Part shown: positions 46,351-57,974 of the stretch, piece after piece
Layout: every line of letters begins with the position of its first letter
Position numbering within the stretch: the stretch's first letter is position 1
DNA from: Corylus avellana
Taxonomy: Eukaryota; Streptophyta; Magnoliopsida; Fagales; Betulaceae
Direction of reading: 5' to 3'
Assembly (NCBI RefSeq): GCF_901000735.1
Contig: NC_081543.1
Coordinates: forward strand, 17,015,574-17,079,573
DNA length: 64,000 nt
Position numbers and translations under genes: made by a program
The notes under the pieces: model-generated
Seen by the model: only the letters and a program-made list of their open reading frames with translations
Told to the model about the DNA's origin: nothing
The model's database searches: none

Positions 46351-47190
46351 ATGTTAATATGAACGAACTGTACAGTGAAATCAAAACTGAATTAAATTTG
46401 AAAGAACACTCCAGGACAACCACGGAGATTCTTCAAAATTGTGATTGTTGCATTCAACAAACCAACTACACCCTAAAAGTAGAGAAAACTTTGTTGAATT
46501 TAAAATTCCTAATTCTCATAAAAAACATAATACATAAAAAATCTGACTATTAGAATCCCAAATCGACAACTTAAAGAGACAGCAGATACAAAGAAAAACA
46601 GAGACAGAGACAGAGAGAGACTCACTAGTACAGGAACATAGAGAGAGGCAGGCCGGTTTCGACTGGAGAAGATGGCCGGTGGGTTGGCCAAACGTGTGGG
46701 TCACACTAGACGCCGAAGAGAGAGATAGGAAAATCGAGATTGAGAGAGGGGCGACTAGCGCCGTAGAGAGAGATATGGATCAATATATATTGAGGGAGAG
46801 GGGAGAGGCTAGGGATCTAATATATATATATCCTGATGCAGAGAGGGGGGACAGGCGGGCCACGCGGGGAGAGGTTAGGGAAAATATATATTGAGGGAGA
46901 AATTAAGTCTTAGAGCGGGAGCTGAGGAATCAAAAGGAAAATTAAGTTCCCGCTCGCAAAAACAAAAAATATAAATATATTAAAATTAAAAAACACTTAT
47001 AAATTTATTTATAAAAATAAAAAGTAAATACTAAAAATTAAAAAACATTTAAAAGAGACTTAAACTAAAAAATATCTAAATGCAAAATCAGTTAATGTGG
47101 TTGTCTAGATTAAAAATTAAACTATGTGATATAAAAACAAAAATAATACTAATTCAGAAATTATCGGGATAGGCCACAATAGTAATTTAA
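46351..47190. other. Central core of CACTA II
   Basis: No recognised gene. A GA-rich part (46590-46915) looks like a plant 5' leader and might be captured host sequence. The rest is A-rich. Confidence 0.4.
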
Positions 47191-47196
47191 TTCTTG

Positions 47197-47950
47197 TAGG
47201 CACCCTTAATTAAGGGCGCCTAGCTGGCAGGCGCCCCTAATTAAGGACGCCTAGATGGCAAGCGTTCTTAATTAGGGGCGCCTGCCAGCCATGTGCACTT
47301 AAAGGGCGCCTAGCTGGTAGGCGCCCTTAATTAAGGGCACCTAAATGGCAAGCGCCCCTAATTAAGGGTGCTTGGATAGCAGGCGTCCCGAAGTAAGAGC
47401 GCTTGCAAGCCAGGTACCCTTAATTAGGGGCGTTTGCCAGCCAAACTCACTTAATTAAGGGCGCTTGCTAGCCAAGCGCACTTAATTAAGGGCGATTGCA
47501 AGCCAGACGCCCTTAATTATGGGCACTTGCCAGCCAAGCGCACTTAATTAAGGGCGCTTGCTAGCCAGGCGCCCTTAATTAGGGGTGCCTGCCAGCTAGG
47601 CGCATTTAATTAAGTGCGCCTAGTTGGCAGGTGCCCCTAATTAAGGGCACGTGGATAGCAGGCGTCCCGAATTAAGGGCACTTGCCAGCCAAGCCCCCTT
47701 AATTAGGAGCGCTTGCCAGCCAGGCGCACTTAATTAAGGGCGCCTAACTAACAGTCGCCCCTAATTAAGGGCAACTGGATAGTAGGCGTTCCGAATTAAG
47801 GGCGCTTGCCAGCCAGGTGCCTTTAATTAGGAGCGCTTGCCAGCCTGGTGCACTTAATTAGGGGCGCCTAGCTGGCAGGCGCTCCTAACTAAGGGCGCCT
47901 AGATAGCAAGCGTCTTGAATTAAGGGCGCTTGCCAGCCAAGCACACTTAA
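47197..47950. repeat. Right palindromic array of CACTA II
   Basis: More than twenty imperfect units joined by TTAATTAAGG, alternating GGGCGCCTAGCTGGCAGGCGCC with GCGCTTGCCAGCCAAGCGC-type palindromes. The core GGGCGCTTG is shared with the left array. Confidence 0.85.
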
Positions 47951-48125
47951 TTAACTAAATTGGGGCATATCCTATTGGAATGTCCCGAATTAAGGGGACG
48001 TTTTTTTGCGCAGGCGTTGCTAATTTTATTTTGTGTCGTTTACACAATAAAACGTCCCTATAAGGGGATGTTTTATTAAAACGCCTATATTCCAAGCGTT
48101 ACTAAACTTTGTTTTTTTTGTAGTG

Positions 48126-49364
48126 AGAATGGGTTTTTCTCTCACAAGTTCTCTGTCTCATCGCTCACTGTGTCCCTCAAACCCAATTTCTCTCACTCAG
48201 TCACCGTCCTCTCTCTCACAGCTCCCTCTTTCTCAGTCTCACTGCTTCTGTCTCTCGCGGGCCACCCCATGGCCAGACCCAGGCGGGTCTGGCCAGACCT
48301 AGCCGTGGGTCACGACCAGACCCGCGTGGGTTTCTGGCCGTGACCCACGCGGGTCGTCGCCCTTCGCTTCCTCGCCGGCCAAACCCACATGGGTTTTGAA
48401 GCCAAGCCTCCTTTGGTCTACAGAGAAGACTTGCAATCAAACTACTGTAGCAAGAAATGGCCTTGAGAAGAAAGTCTTGGTCTTTGATCCGGTGTATTTG
48501 TTGTATGGTATGTTTGTGCAATTTTTTTGCTTTATCTGAGGTGTCAGCATATTACTGGGTGCTATAAAACACCACTTTTACGCCAGGTTCGGACCAAAGT
48601 TAAACTCTTTGCGGAATGAATTCAATTAGGAAATAGAATATTTATTATTAGGAATAGAAGAAAGTGAAATGGTATAGTTATTCTTATTCCTTAGTTTTGT
48701 AATAACACACATGCTCTAAGTGAAATTAAATTAAAATTACTAAAAAGCTCATCATTATATTTTATTTTTTCAATTTAATTAAAAAAACAAAAATATATAA
48801 AGAATTAAATGGTGACCGGTCAGCCACCCACATAGCGGCCAGGCGTGATCGGCCACCCAAAGATTGCATAGCCGTCTTCATTTGACTCATTTCCATCCCA
48901 CTCTTTTAAGACGCAGAAGAACGAGAGAAGTATTTTTTTTTTTTTTTGAAAAAAAATATAAAAAAACCCTCAAAACTAACCACCATTTGTGATAAAGCTC
49001 TACAATATTAAAAAAGTATCATATGCATAACTTTTTTTTAAAGTGAGGGAAGTGTTTTGAGTGACGGCGTGTACTGCTTCAACGTTTTCTTAACACTAGA
49101 CCTTGTAAAATTCAAAAAAAAAAAAAAAAAAAAAACACTAAACCTTGTCGTATTGCTTAAAAATTTTAAAATTTAATCTAGGCCGTTCATTAATTTTACA
49201 GGACATCTCCTGTCATTCATTTTACAACACGCCAGATCCCCCACCGAGTGAACAAAAAGCAGACAACACAAGACCCATTTCTCTCCCTACTGCTTCTTTG
49301 TCGTACGGGAAACGTCTGTGTCTTCGGCTCCCAGAGCTGGGGTTTCATCCAAAGCACCTCCAAA
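48126..49364 (+). promoter_or_regulatory. Upstream region and 5' leader of the DCN1-like gene
   Basis: No other gene is recognised. The part 48126-48490 is CT-rich and GC-rich with short ORFs only; 48580-49140 is AT-rich with an A run at about 49117-49134. The leader probably starts within 49145-49364. ORFs overlapping it (49145-49568) run into intron 1 and are not genes. Confidence 0.4.
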
Positions 49365-52300
49365 ATGGTCAGTGCTTCTTCTTCTTCTTCTTCTTTCTTC
49401 TTCTTTTTTTTTGTTTTTTGTTTTTTGTTTTTGGTTTCAAGCTTGTTTTTGTTTTTGATTTTGAGTAGGTGCTCAAGAGTTTTTGAGAATTTTGTTTTTG
49501 TGGGATTCTTGTTTTATTTTGTCATATCTTTTTTCTTTGTGTCAAATTTTCAATTGAGACGTGCTTAGTTCTGTGAATTCTACTAGTTCTTTGCCCTGCT
49601 TTGTCGTTCAAGTTTTTTGGTTTAGGGATTGTAGCTTCGCTTTTTTTGGTTTGATTCTCCTGTGGCAGCTTCTGTTTGGTTGCTGGGAATACTGAGGGAA
49701 AGAAAAAGACAAAAAATCTAGTTTGATGAAACTTTCACCGGTTGTGTCTTGTAATTTTGTGGCTTAATTAGGTGAAAGTTTCAGTTTTTACTGGTGCAGC
49801 GTCCTGTTTTATCTCAGATTGAATATCTTCATTTTTTTTTCTTCTCTTAATGATATACTAGTTTCGACGCATTTGTACAACTTAGAATGCAAAAAAAAAA
49901 AAAAAAAAAAAAATTGTATTTGTCTTGTCAATTTTTTGTCGTATTATTTCTTATTTTGAAACTCATAGACTGAATGCTAATGTATAATGCATGAGATTAG
50001 AAACCACAATAAGCCCCACTTTCCTCTTGCCAATCTTTAATTGAGTTGCGACTTGGGTCTATCAAGTTGAAAAGATTATAGTCTGAGTTGAATAAAGAGT
50101 TATCATAAAGAGAATAGAAAAAATTAAGATATATACTCACGATAGTTCAATATGGAAGAAAGAGTGTGACAGCAGTAATTTTGGAAGTGCATGACTGGTG
50201 CCGCCAAGAAATTAGTTATACGTTGCATTACATAATTTACATTGCATACAAGAATTGGTTAAAAGTGTTTTAGTCTTTTTCATGCACCTGTCAATGAGAA
50301 ATGTCACAGCTGAGGCACTCCCAAATTTATGTAGAATTTATTAGTAGAATGAAGAAGAATTTGAGGAGGTAGGAGAAGTTGGTGAGGAGAGAGAGCAAAG
50401 CATGAGAGGCATGCTGCATTTGGGTAGGTGCTGGGAAGAGTGGATAAAGGTTTGAATCTTAGACGACATTATTTCGCGACTTATTTCTGTAGTGCGGAGA
50501 GTTTTTACTGATGTCATCAATATGGTAACCTACATAATTAACAGTTCTATGCAATTATTTTATTGGGTTTATTTGTTATTAAACTAGGAGATTCTTTTTG
50601 GCGGTAATTGTGTGTAACAAAACTGCAGTTTGAAAATTTTCAATATGGTTCTCTTTAGCAGTAGCATGCTTGTATCCAGTATCTCTGTGTGTGTTTCTGC
50701 GAGCGCGCATGCATGGGTGGTCTATGTGCTGTTTAAGTATGTGTATGTGCTTATCTATTTATTAGAAAGAGGATTCTTTATATTGGTGTAATCTTTTGAG
50801 TTTCCACAAATAACCCCAAAAATATTAAAGTGGTAGATATGATTGGGATAAAATTGTTAAAAAAAATATTTAATTATCACACTTGTCACCCACTTTTAGT
50901 AGATGTATGCATAGTCATTATATAGATGTACTCATAATATTTTATATTGCCTTGTATTTCATTCACCTTCAATCTCATACCCATTGAAGTTGGCACGCTC
51001 TATGTATGCATAGAACCTGTGTGCTTTTGTTTTTAGTTGTTTCATTGAGTTTTTTTAGGCAGCACTCAAATCCATGTTGAGTTTTGCTTGTGGGATCTTT
51101 ATGTGCGTATTGGTGTCATAATATGTATGCATGCGTGCTATGGTTTTGTTCTTTTTTGACAGCACAAATTGGGTAGAGGCCACCGTGACAAACTCCAGCA
51201 GTTTATGACAATCACTGGCTCGAGGTAAGCTGATAATAATATGCAATTTTACTGCTGCTGAATTTTATATTTCTTTGTATAAACAAGAGTTAGTCGGGTG
51301 ATGAAAAACTGGGCACCCTTTTGATGCACTAATCACATTATCATGTTTTGAAATTTCAGAAAGAAAAATGAAATGCATGTTAATCGTTAGTTTACTGCTT
51401 ACAAAACCATAAGCTTTTCTCTCGCCCTCTTTGCTTTCCTGTGCCGAGGTGGCGCGTGGAAGCGCGTTTCACCAGCTTCCAGCCAAGGATCGTCTTCTAG
51501 GTCCTTCTCTTCTTCTTCTATCACAGATTTCCCTCCTGTTGCCCGTGTTTTTGTCTCTTCACTTGAGCAGTGGTGCACCACTCTAGTTTTCAGCAGCGGG
51601 TCATCGTGGGTGCGTTGGGATGTAGCTTTCGATGAGATCTTTCTTTTGAGAGAGTTAGGTGGATGGCTAGAGATGCTTTTTTTAGCTGTTTGATGTGGAG
51701 ACTAAAAAGTTTGATTTCTTGGTGAGGAAAGTGGCCTCGGTCCTTCGTGTTGAGGAAAGGAGGAAGGGCCACTCACATGTGGCGTTTATGGGTTCGTTGT
51801 GTATTGGGTGGTTGCTTTCAATGGTAGAGGAGCTGGTACGCTTCTTAGGGTCTAAGGATTTCTTCAAGAGGTTCAGGGAGGGAATGAGAGACTACCGTTC
51901 AGAGATATTTGAATAGCTCTGGCCGGTTTTTGAAGGAGGCGATGTTTGCGGGGGGTGGCTGGAGAGGTCTTTATTGATCATTGAGGGGCGTGATGGGCGG
52001 GGTTGGAGTTGCCTCGGAGTTGGGTTCTCTAAGCTTTTCTCTTGCTCTCTTTTCTTTCCTCTGCCAGAGGTGGCGCGTGGAAGCGCATTTTGGGGAGTGG
52101 GCTTTTGTTGCTAAGGGGGGTATGCAGGTTCAATTGTTAGACCTTCTTCTCACCAATTCTCCTTCTCCCTCCCTCCCTCCCTCCCTTAGAGGTATTGTAG
52201 GGCTATTCGTAAAGAGATGGAAGAAGGCTGTGTATCTACTATGTTGATTGCGTGTGGTGTGGGGGGTGTGCATAGGAGTGAAGCTTTGGTAACCCTACCT

Positions 52301-55053
52301 AGTTTGGATGTGGATAGGTTATTTGAGGAGGAACCCACTCCGTTGAGATATGTTCTGACATTGGCTAAACAAAACAAAGTAGGGACAATGCCTTCGAACT
52401 GGGTGTTGCAGATACTGAAAAAATTATGTCATTCTATGGGTTTTCATGCAAGGGTTGAAAAAGGAGTTTTTGGCCTTGTTTACGACCATTGAAGCGAGTC
52501 AATCTGTTAGAGAAAGAAGCCTCGAAAAAAGATGCAGAAGGAGAATCCCGTGGAATGTGAAATAATAAAGGCTAGCAATTTGCATTCTTCATTCGAAGCT
52601 TCTCGATTTGTGGATGATTGAACCATATTGTGAACTTGCTCACTTTAGTCTCTTCTCTTCATTCTCAACAGGAATGCATCAACAAAACTGCCCTTTAAAA
52701 GGGGCCTGGCATTTTTGTTTTTGTTTTTTTGTTTTGTTAACTTTTTTTTTTTTTTTTTTAATGTTTTCTCTTCTTCTTGTTCTATTCATCTGCAACGGTT
52801 TTTTTTTGATATATACAATTTACTTATAAAAAAAAAAACGGTTTTGCACTAGCGCGCCTTAACAGCCATAGCGTGTGTACTCCCCCTATTTTAGTGATTA
52901 GACTAGCTCTTGAAGGGGGACATCCTTAAGGAAGAGTAAAGGGCATTATACAATTCATTTGTTCTACCCTCAGCCCCTAAGCGCTGGCTTCACTCCATTT
53001 GAAAGTGAAAAGATAGGCCTTTGCACTACAAGAATGCAGATCAGAATCCAGAGAGTGAAGACAGGAAGGAACATGAGGCATCCTTCTTGCAGGAGCTTGG
53101 ACTTCAGTTCGAGCCTTAGAAGGAAGCAAGTGCAAGGGAGGTTATCTCGTTCCATTAGTTATGAGGCAAACAGTGGCAGCGCTAGCTGCGATTGAGTCAA
53201 GGGGAGGGCTGCAGGTGGTTATTTATGAAGCACAAGTTGATATCATGGAATGGGAGAGGGTTAAATGATGGGGAAAAGCGACTGAGAGTCAAAAATTTAC
53301 TTAAACAATGGAAGGCGGATAAAATTTGTTTGCAGAAATCTAAATTGGGGCTCATCTCCAGAAGTGTATTAAAATTAAATTTAAATTAGAGTGTGCAGTT
53401 TGTGGGGGTGTCAACATGTGGATTGGTGCTACTTAGCTTCTAGAGGGGCTTTCGATGAAATTATGCTTATGTGGGATTGGAGGGTTGTAGAGAAGATCGA
53501 AGAGTGTGTGGAGGAGTTTATGGTTGCCAGTTCCTTTAGAAATGTCGAGGATCGTTTCGCTTGGGCCAAATTTTGATTGTGATAGAAGGCATTTATAGGA
53601 GGAATTGGTGGTTTGATCAGATGATGCCTTCTTGCCTTTTGTGGTGTTTTTGGAAGGAAATGAGTGATAGAAGTTTTGAGTATTGTGAGAGGAAGTTGGA
53701 GGGCCTTTAGTGAGGCCTTTCTTTGTATACATCTTGTGTATTAGGGTTGCGCCCCTCTGCACTTTTCAATAAATTAATTATTTATAAAAAAAAAGAGGAA
53801 GTTGGAGGAATTGGAGTCTTTTTTCTTCTATACTATTTATCTTTATATTGCTGCTTTTGTTTTGTGTACTTGGATGCGCCTTACGCTTCGAATGATATTT
53901 CGATTACTTATAAAAAAACAAAATTGAATGTTTTTAGACAACTGCTTTGTTGGAGATTATGGAGTAGTGTGTGTTTGTGTCTGCTTGCCCACGTATTTCT
54001 GTTGTGTGTGTGAGAGAGAGAGAGAGGGTGTTGTTGTTCTTGTATGGTTTTTAAATTGAAATTTTACTTGTACAAGTATCTCACATCCTAATCCAATTGC
54101 AGTGAAAAAGTTGCCCTTCAGACTTTAAAAGCCAGTGATTGGCATCTTGAAGGAGCATTTGATGTATTCTACAGCCAACCCCAGGTCAAAACCTTTACTG
54201 ACTCTAGACATTTGGAGGAGCTCTTCAATAGATATAAAGGCAAGCTTTACTTATACACTTTCTTCTGCTGCCCCATCTAGCACTTCATTGGTCGTCTTTT
54301 TCTTGGAATTATGAAAAGAAAATAAAAATATACAGTTCTAGATTACCTGACATTTACAACAGTGCTTGTCAGTACCGACTTGTATAGAGCTGATGACTTT
54401 TTTTTGTCGTTTTATTCTGTTTGATAAGTGTTAGACAAGCTTATCTTGTGATATATATATATATATATATATAGTAATTTTAGGATTGGATGCCTAATAG
54501 TATATTATGAATGGCAGACCTTAGTGTGAGACTGCTTTTGCTCCCACAATTCTCTGAACTCTAGTTTTCAATCCTAACAGTAAGCAAGAGCTTATGATTC
54601 ATTTGGTGTGGAAAATTTAATATGGTTGTTTTCAATGGGAATTGGTCTATTTAATGTTGGTTTTCATATTGGACTCAATCGTTGGGCAGCACAAATGACT
54701 ATTGTTGCTTAATGGCTGAAATATCTCTTTGCTAAAAATTTTGATTGTAATATGTTTTTGCAGATCCATATAGTGATATGATACTGGTTGATGGTATAAC
54801 TCTTCTTTGCAATGATATTCAGGTAGCTTTTTTGAATGCCAGTTAGTTGATACTGCTTGATGACTATAAGGTTCAAAAATTGGAACTTTAAAATTAATTT
54901 TGAGTTCTCATATGCTGTTTGTACTCTCCACTATTTATTTATTTATTTTTTTTACCAAAAAAGAAATGGGTTCGTTCTACATTAGCTTAAATAAGTTGAT
55001 TTTTCACAGTTTAAATGTTCTTTTGGCAGGTGGATCCGCAAGATATAGTTATG
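49365..55053 (+). CDS. DCN1-like protein (cullin neddylation), first five coding exons
   Basis: Exons: 49365-49367 (ATG only), 51163-51224, 54103-54239, 54764-54822 and 55030-55053. Together they give 95 intact codons: MHKLGRGHRDKLQQFMTITG, the UBA-like part SEKVALQTLKASDWHLEGAF, then FNRYKDPYSDMILVDGI and QVDPQDIVM at the start of the PONY domain. DCN1-family proteins are scaffold-type E3s that bind cullins and the NEDD8/RUB E2 and promote neddylation in nucleus and cytosol. Intron 3 uses GC-AG; the others are GT-AG. The expected continuation (LVVSWHM-type exon onward) is not found by 64000, so the rest is beyond the window or lost. No stop or frameshift is seen. Introns 2 and 5 carry LINE, Copia and SINE insertions. 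Confidence 0.88.
51580..52840 (+). mobile_element. L1 LINE fragment with ORF1-like remnant (intron 2)
   Basis: A plus frame at 51695-51916 (KKFDFLVRKV..., FFKRFREGMRDYRSEIFE) and following frames resemble the ORF1-type protein of plant L1 elements (RNA-binding). Stops break it. It ends near 52838 with TGATATATACAATTTACTTAT and a poly(A). The left border is uncertain. Confidence 0.5.
52841..53191. other. Intron 2 sequence between L1 pieces
   Basis: No clear feature; possibly the 5' part of the next L1. ORF 52959-53195 has no recognised domain. Confidence 0.35.
53192..53926 (+). mobile_element. L1 LINE with broken endonuclease and no RT (intron 2)
   Basis: HKLISWNGRGLNDGEKRLRVKNLLKQWKADKICLQ marks the start of ORF2 (APE-type endonuclease). 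The catalytic Glu of the usual QETK motif is changed (QKSK). Stops follow, then a jump to the extreme ORF2/3' end (DRSFEYCERKLEEL) and tail with poly(A) near 53925. The RT is deleted. A second, tiny L1 3' end is inserted within it at 53702-53793. Confidence 0.65.
53702..53793 (+). mobile_element. 92 bp L1 3'-end insertion with 14 bp TSD
   Basis: It consists of the L1 3' tail (TTGTATACATCTTGTGTATTAGG..., GCGCCCCTCTGC) and poly(A). AGAGGAAGTTGGAG lies on both sides (53688-53701 and 53794-53807), a classic target-primed insertion, extremely 5'-truncated. Confidence 0.85.
54236..54245 (+). other. Non-canonical GC splice donor (GC-AG intron 3)
   Basis: AAAG|GCAAGC at 54239/54240. The conserved protein (RYKDPYSD) is restored only if the exon ends at 54239 and resumes at 54764 after TTTTTGCAG. 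The donor fits the strong consensus typical of GC-AG introns. Confidence 0.8.
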
Positions 55054-55626
55054 GTATGTATATAAGACTTTGAAGCTATTTCTGTAAAAGGCAGGCATAC
55101 CTAAGTATCTTTTGATTGTTATGGAGAAATTATCCTTAATGCTTTAAATTTTAGTTTTATATAAAGTCTCTCTTTAGTTGAAAAAAGCTGCGATTTAAAA
55201 TTCAGCAGTTGTAGAAATTTTTGGATATCTGGCAAGAAAAGGAAGTTTATAGTTGGATTCTCTTCACCCCTAACCCCTCTCTTTCTCTCACCCTCCCTTT
55301 CTTCCTGACAAAAAGCCAAAAAGCAAAAATAATAATAATAATAAAAAAAGAAAAAATAAACTAGGGCTGTTTCATAGAGTAGGAGTAAAATGTAAGTGAT
55401 GTTCAGATAGCATATTACATTATTTTCATAGTGTCCGCTTCATTTGTTTGTTATTTGTCTGTGCAGATAATGCTTGTTTTGTTTGTGTTTTTTTTTTTTT
55501 CTTTAATATTGTTATTTATGCGTTGAGTTAGTCAAGGAAGCTGGTAAGATACAAATTTTAATAGTTCTAAATTTTTCATTCATTTTTGTAGATGAGTTTG
55601 ATTGCTCTTATTTTTCTATTAGATGA

Positions 55627-56210
55627 AAGTTTTTTTTTTATAAGTAAATTATCATTAGAAAGCCCATAGGGGCGCAACTCAAGTACACATAAAGTATACA
55701 AGAGAGACTCCCAATTAGGGAGATGTAAAGAACACTAATCCATAAATTTCTAAGAGATTAGAAAAACGAGAATTGTTGTAACCTGCCACCCAAACATAAA
55801 GAGATTTGAACATAATAGCTTTTAACTCTAACATCAATCTCTCACAAACTTGAAAGTTCCACTCATTACGCTCTCTAAATGCACCACATTAAGCACGAAT
55901 GAGCCAACCTCTAGGCTTCTAAATTGCTGCAGCTTCCAAACTGGCCTCTTCAATTAGCTAACAACTCCATCACCCTTTGGGGCAGACCCAATACAATCCA
56001 AAAAGACGGTAAATTGATACCCACAAAGCTCAGCCACTTCGTAGTGGAGCAGAAGATGATCTGTGGTCTCCCTGCTCTTCTTGCACGTGTGGTACTAATC
56101 CATCACTATGACATGCCTCTTTCTTAGGTTATCCAAAGTTAAGATCTTCCTTAATGCCACTGTCCACACGAAGAATCTATGCTTGAAGGAGCCGTATTTT
56201 TCTAAATGTA
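55627..56210 (-). mobile_element. 5'-truncated L1 LINE, minus strand (intron 5)
   Basis: Poly(T) followed by ATAAGTAAATTATC and GGGGCGCAACTCAAGTACACA is the reverse complement of the L1 3' tail. Upstream on the minus strand, LRKRHVIVMD, TCKKSRETTDHLLLHYEVAEL is the zinc-binding domain at the end of L1 ORF2 (zf-RVT), with stops. The 5' border near 56210 is approximate. Confidence 0.7.
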
Positions 56211-56639
56211 AATGTTCGAAGTTGCTAAGTTTACAAGGTTAAGTTTTTTCAAGTTTAAGTCAAGAGAGAGGCTCAATATATTCTATTGCCCTCTCAATAC
56301 TTTTATTATACACTAGTGGAAGATTAAAGCAAAGACAACAATATCCTTTTGCCTTTTAATACAATAACACCCGTTTTAATGCTCCCTCCCAAGTTTGAAT
56401 TCAAGCTGGGACATGCATATCATATAAGTCTTGCTTGGAATACATAGACTCAAACCGGTTATGACACAAAATTTTTGTAAACATATCAACAAGCTTGTCT
56501 CCAGACTTAACACATGTTGTAAATATATTTTCACAATCTTGTCTCGAATGAAATGACAATCAACCTCAATATATTTGGTCCTTTTATAAAATAGAGGATT
56601 AGAAGCAATATGCAGAGCAACTTGATTATCACAAAATAA

Positions 56640-57890
56640 TGGAATAGGAGTAGGAGTTGAAAACCAATTTACTGAAGGAAGTATTGTAACTATGTTAGCT
56701 TACTAGCTGTAGAAGCCATTTCTCTAAACTCATCTTCTGCAATAGATTGTGCTACCACTATTTGTTTCTTACTCTTCCACCTAATCAAATTATTGCCTAT
56801 GAATGTACAATATCGTGTAGTAGATCTTCAATCTGAGGAGAAGCTACTCAATCTGCATCGGTAAAGGCCCTTGAGATGTCGATTTCACCTATACAATATT
56901 CTAAGACCAAGAGCTCGCTTCATATAACAAATAATGCAAGTGGACAACATCCCAATGTGGGACCCTAGGAACTTCCAAGAACTGGCTCACTATACTAACT
57001 ACATATGAAATACTTGGCCTGGTGATAGTGAGATAATTCTACATTCCAACTAGTCGATGATATCTTTTAGCATCAAATAATTCTCCTTCATCCTTCAAAA
57101 GTTTCTGATTTGGATTCATAGAATCATTGACAAGATGAGCCCCCAAAATGCCCATTTCATCTAACAAATCAAGTACATACTTTCTCTTAAATAAGTTGAT
57201 ACCTGTTGAAGACCTAACAACTAATACCTAGGAAATATCTAAGTTTGCTCTAGTCTTTGATATGAAACCACTGCTACAAAAACTGTTTCAATGTAGCAAT
57301 ACTCCCCGAGTCATTTCTAAAGATTTCAATATCATTTACATATGCCACAAGTAGAATATAATTTGCATCAGCGTGCAAAAGGAATATTGAATGATTTGTT
57401 TGGCATCTATGAAGGCCAAATTCCCACATAGCTTCAGTGAACTTTCCAAACCTCACTCTTAGTGATTGTCTTAGACCATGCAATGCTGTTTTTAACCTGC
57501 ATACACTTCCATGATCCTCCCCATAAGCAACAAACCCAAATGGGTGCTCCATGTAAACTTGCGTAACCAAGTCTTCATGGAGTAAGGCATTTTTAACATC
57601 CAATTAAAACAAAGACCTGTCAAGATTAGTAGCGAGAGAAATAAACACTCGAACATAGGAGATCTTGGCGGCTGGAGAAAATGTCTCCTCATAATTAATT
57701 CCATAGGTATGTGTATAAGTTTTGGCAACCAATCGGGCTTTTAACCTATCAACCGAGCCATTCGAATTAAACTTTACCATGTACACCCACTTGTAGCCAA
57801 CAATTTGTTTACCAAGATGTAATGGTACAAGATTTGAAGTCCAATTCTGATATATAGCCTTCATTTCCAATCCTATAGCTTTCTTCAAAC
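56640..57890 (-). pseudogene. Copia reverse transcriptase / RNase H remnant
   Basis: Minus frames 57888-57604 (GYKWVYMVKFNSNGSVDRLKAR, YEETFSPAAK) and 57603-57274 (LDVKNALLHEDL, HPFGFVAYGE, CRLKTALHGLRQS) form the RVT_2 domain of Ty1/Copia. The YVDD box reads YVND. Further left, WKSKKQIVVAQSIAEDEFREMAS is the RNase H region. In-frame stops occur between and after these parts. Confidence 0.85.
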
Positions 57891-57974
57891 CTGAGTTAGA
57901 TATTGCATTTTTAACTGTCTTACGTATAGAAAGACTAGATAGCTAGGAGGTAAATGATGAAAAGGAAACAATGA

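Larger units (their letters stand above)
45575..48125. mobile_element. Non-autonomous CACTA element II (2551 bp), TSD AGA
   Basis: The left end CACCACAAAAAAAACAAG and right end (complement) CACTACAAAAAAAACAAAG form terminal inverted repeats continuing into TTTAGT. AGA flanks both sides (45572-45574 and 48126-48128). The left end has one change in the CACTA core. No transposase is encoded. The interior is two GC-rich palindromic arrays and a central AT-rich core, so it would need a CACTA transposase in trans. Confidence 0.85.

Noticed and set aside
46266..46894. ORFs crossing the centre of CACTA II as a captured gene
   Set aside because: They begin in the repeat array, and the central sequence matches no family that I recognise; capture remains only a possibility.
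45755..47950. Regular repeats separated by short spacers resembling a CRISPR array
   Set aside because: The repeats are imperfect, inverted in alternation, lie between CACTA termini in a plant genome, and there are no cas genes. They are subterminal arrays.
49145..49568. Two overlapping ORFs of about 106 codons with Ser/Phe-rich ends
   Set aside because: They cover the 5' leader, exon 1 and intron 1 of the DCN1-like gene and consist partly of CTT/TTC and T-rich repeats.
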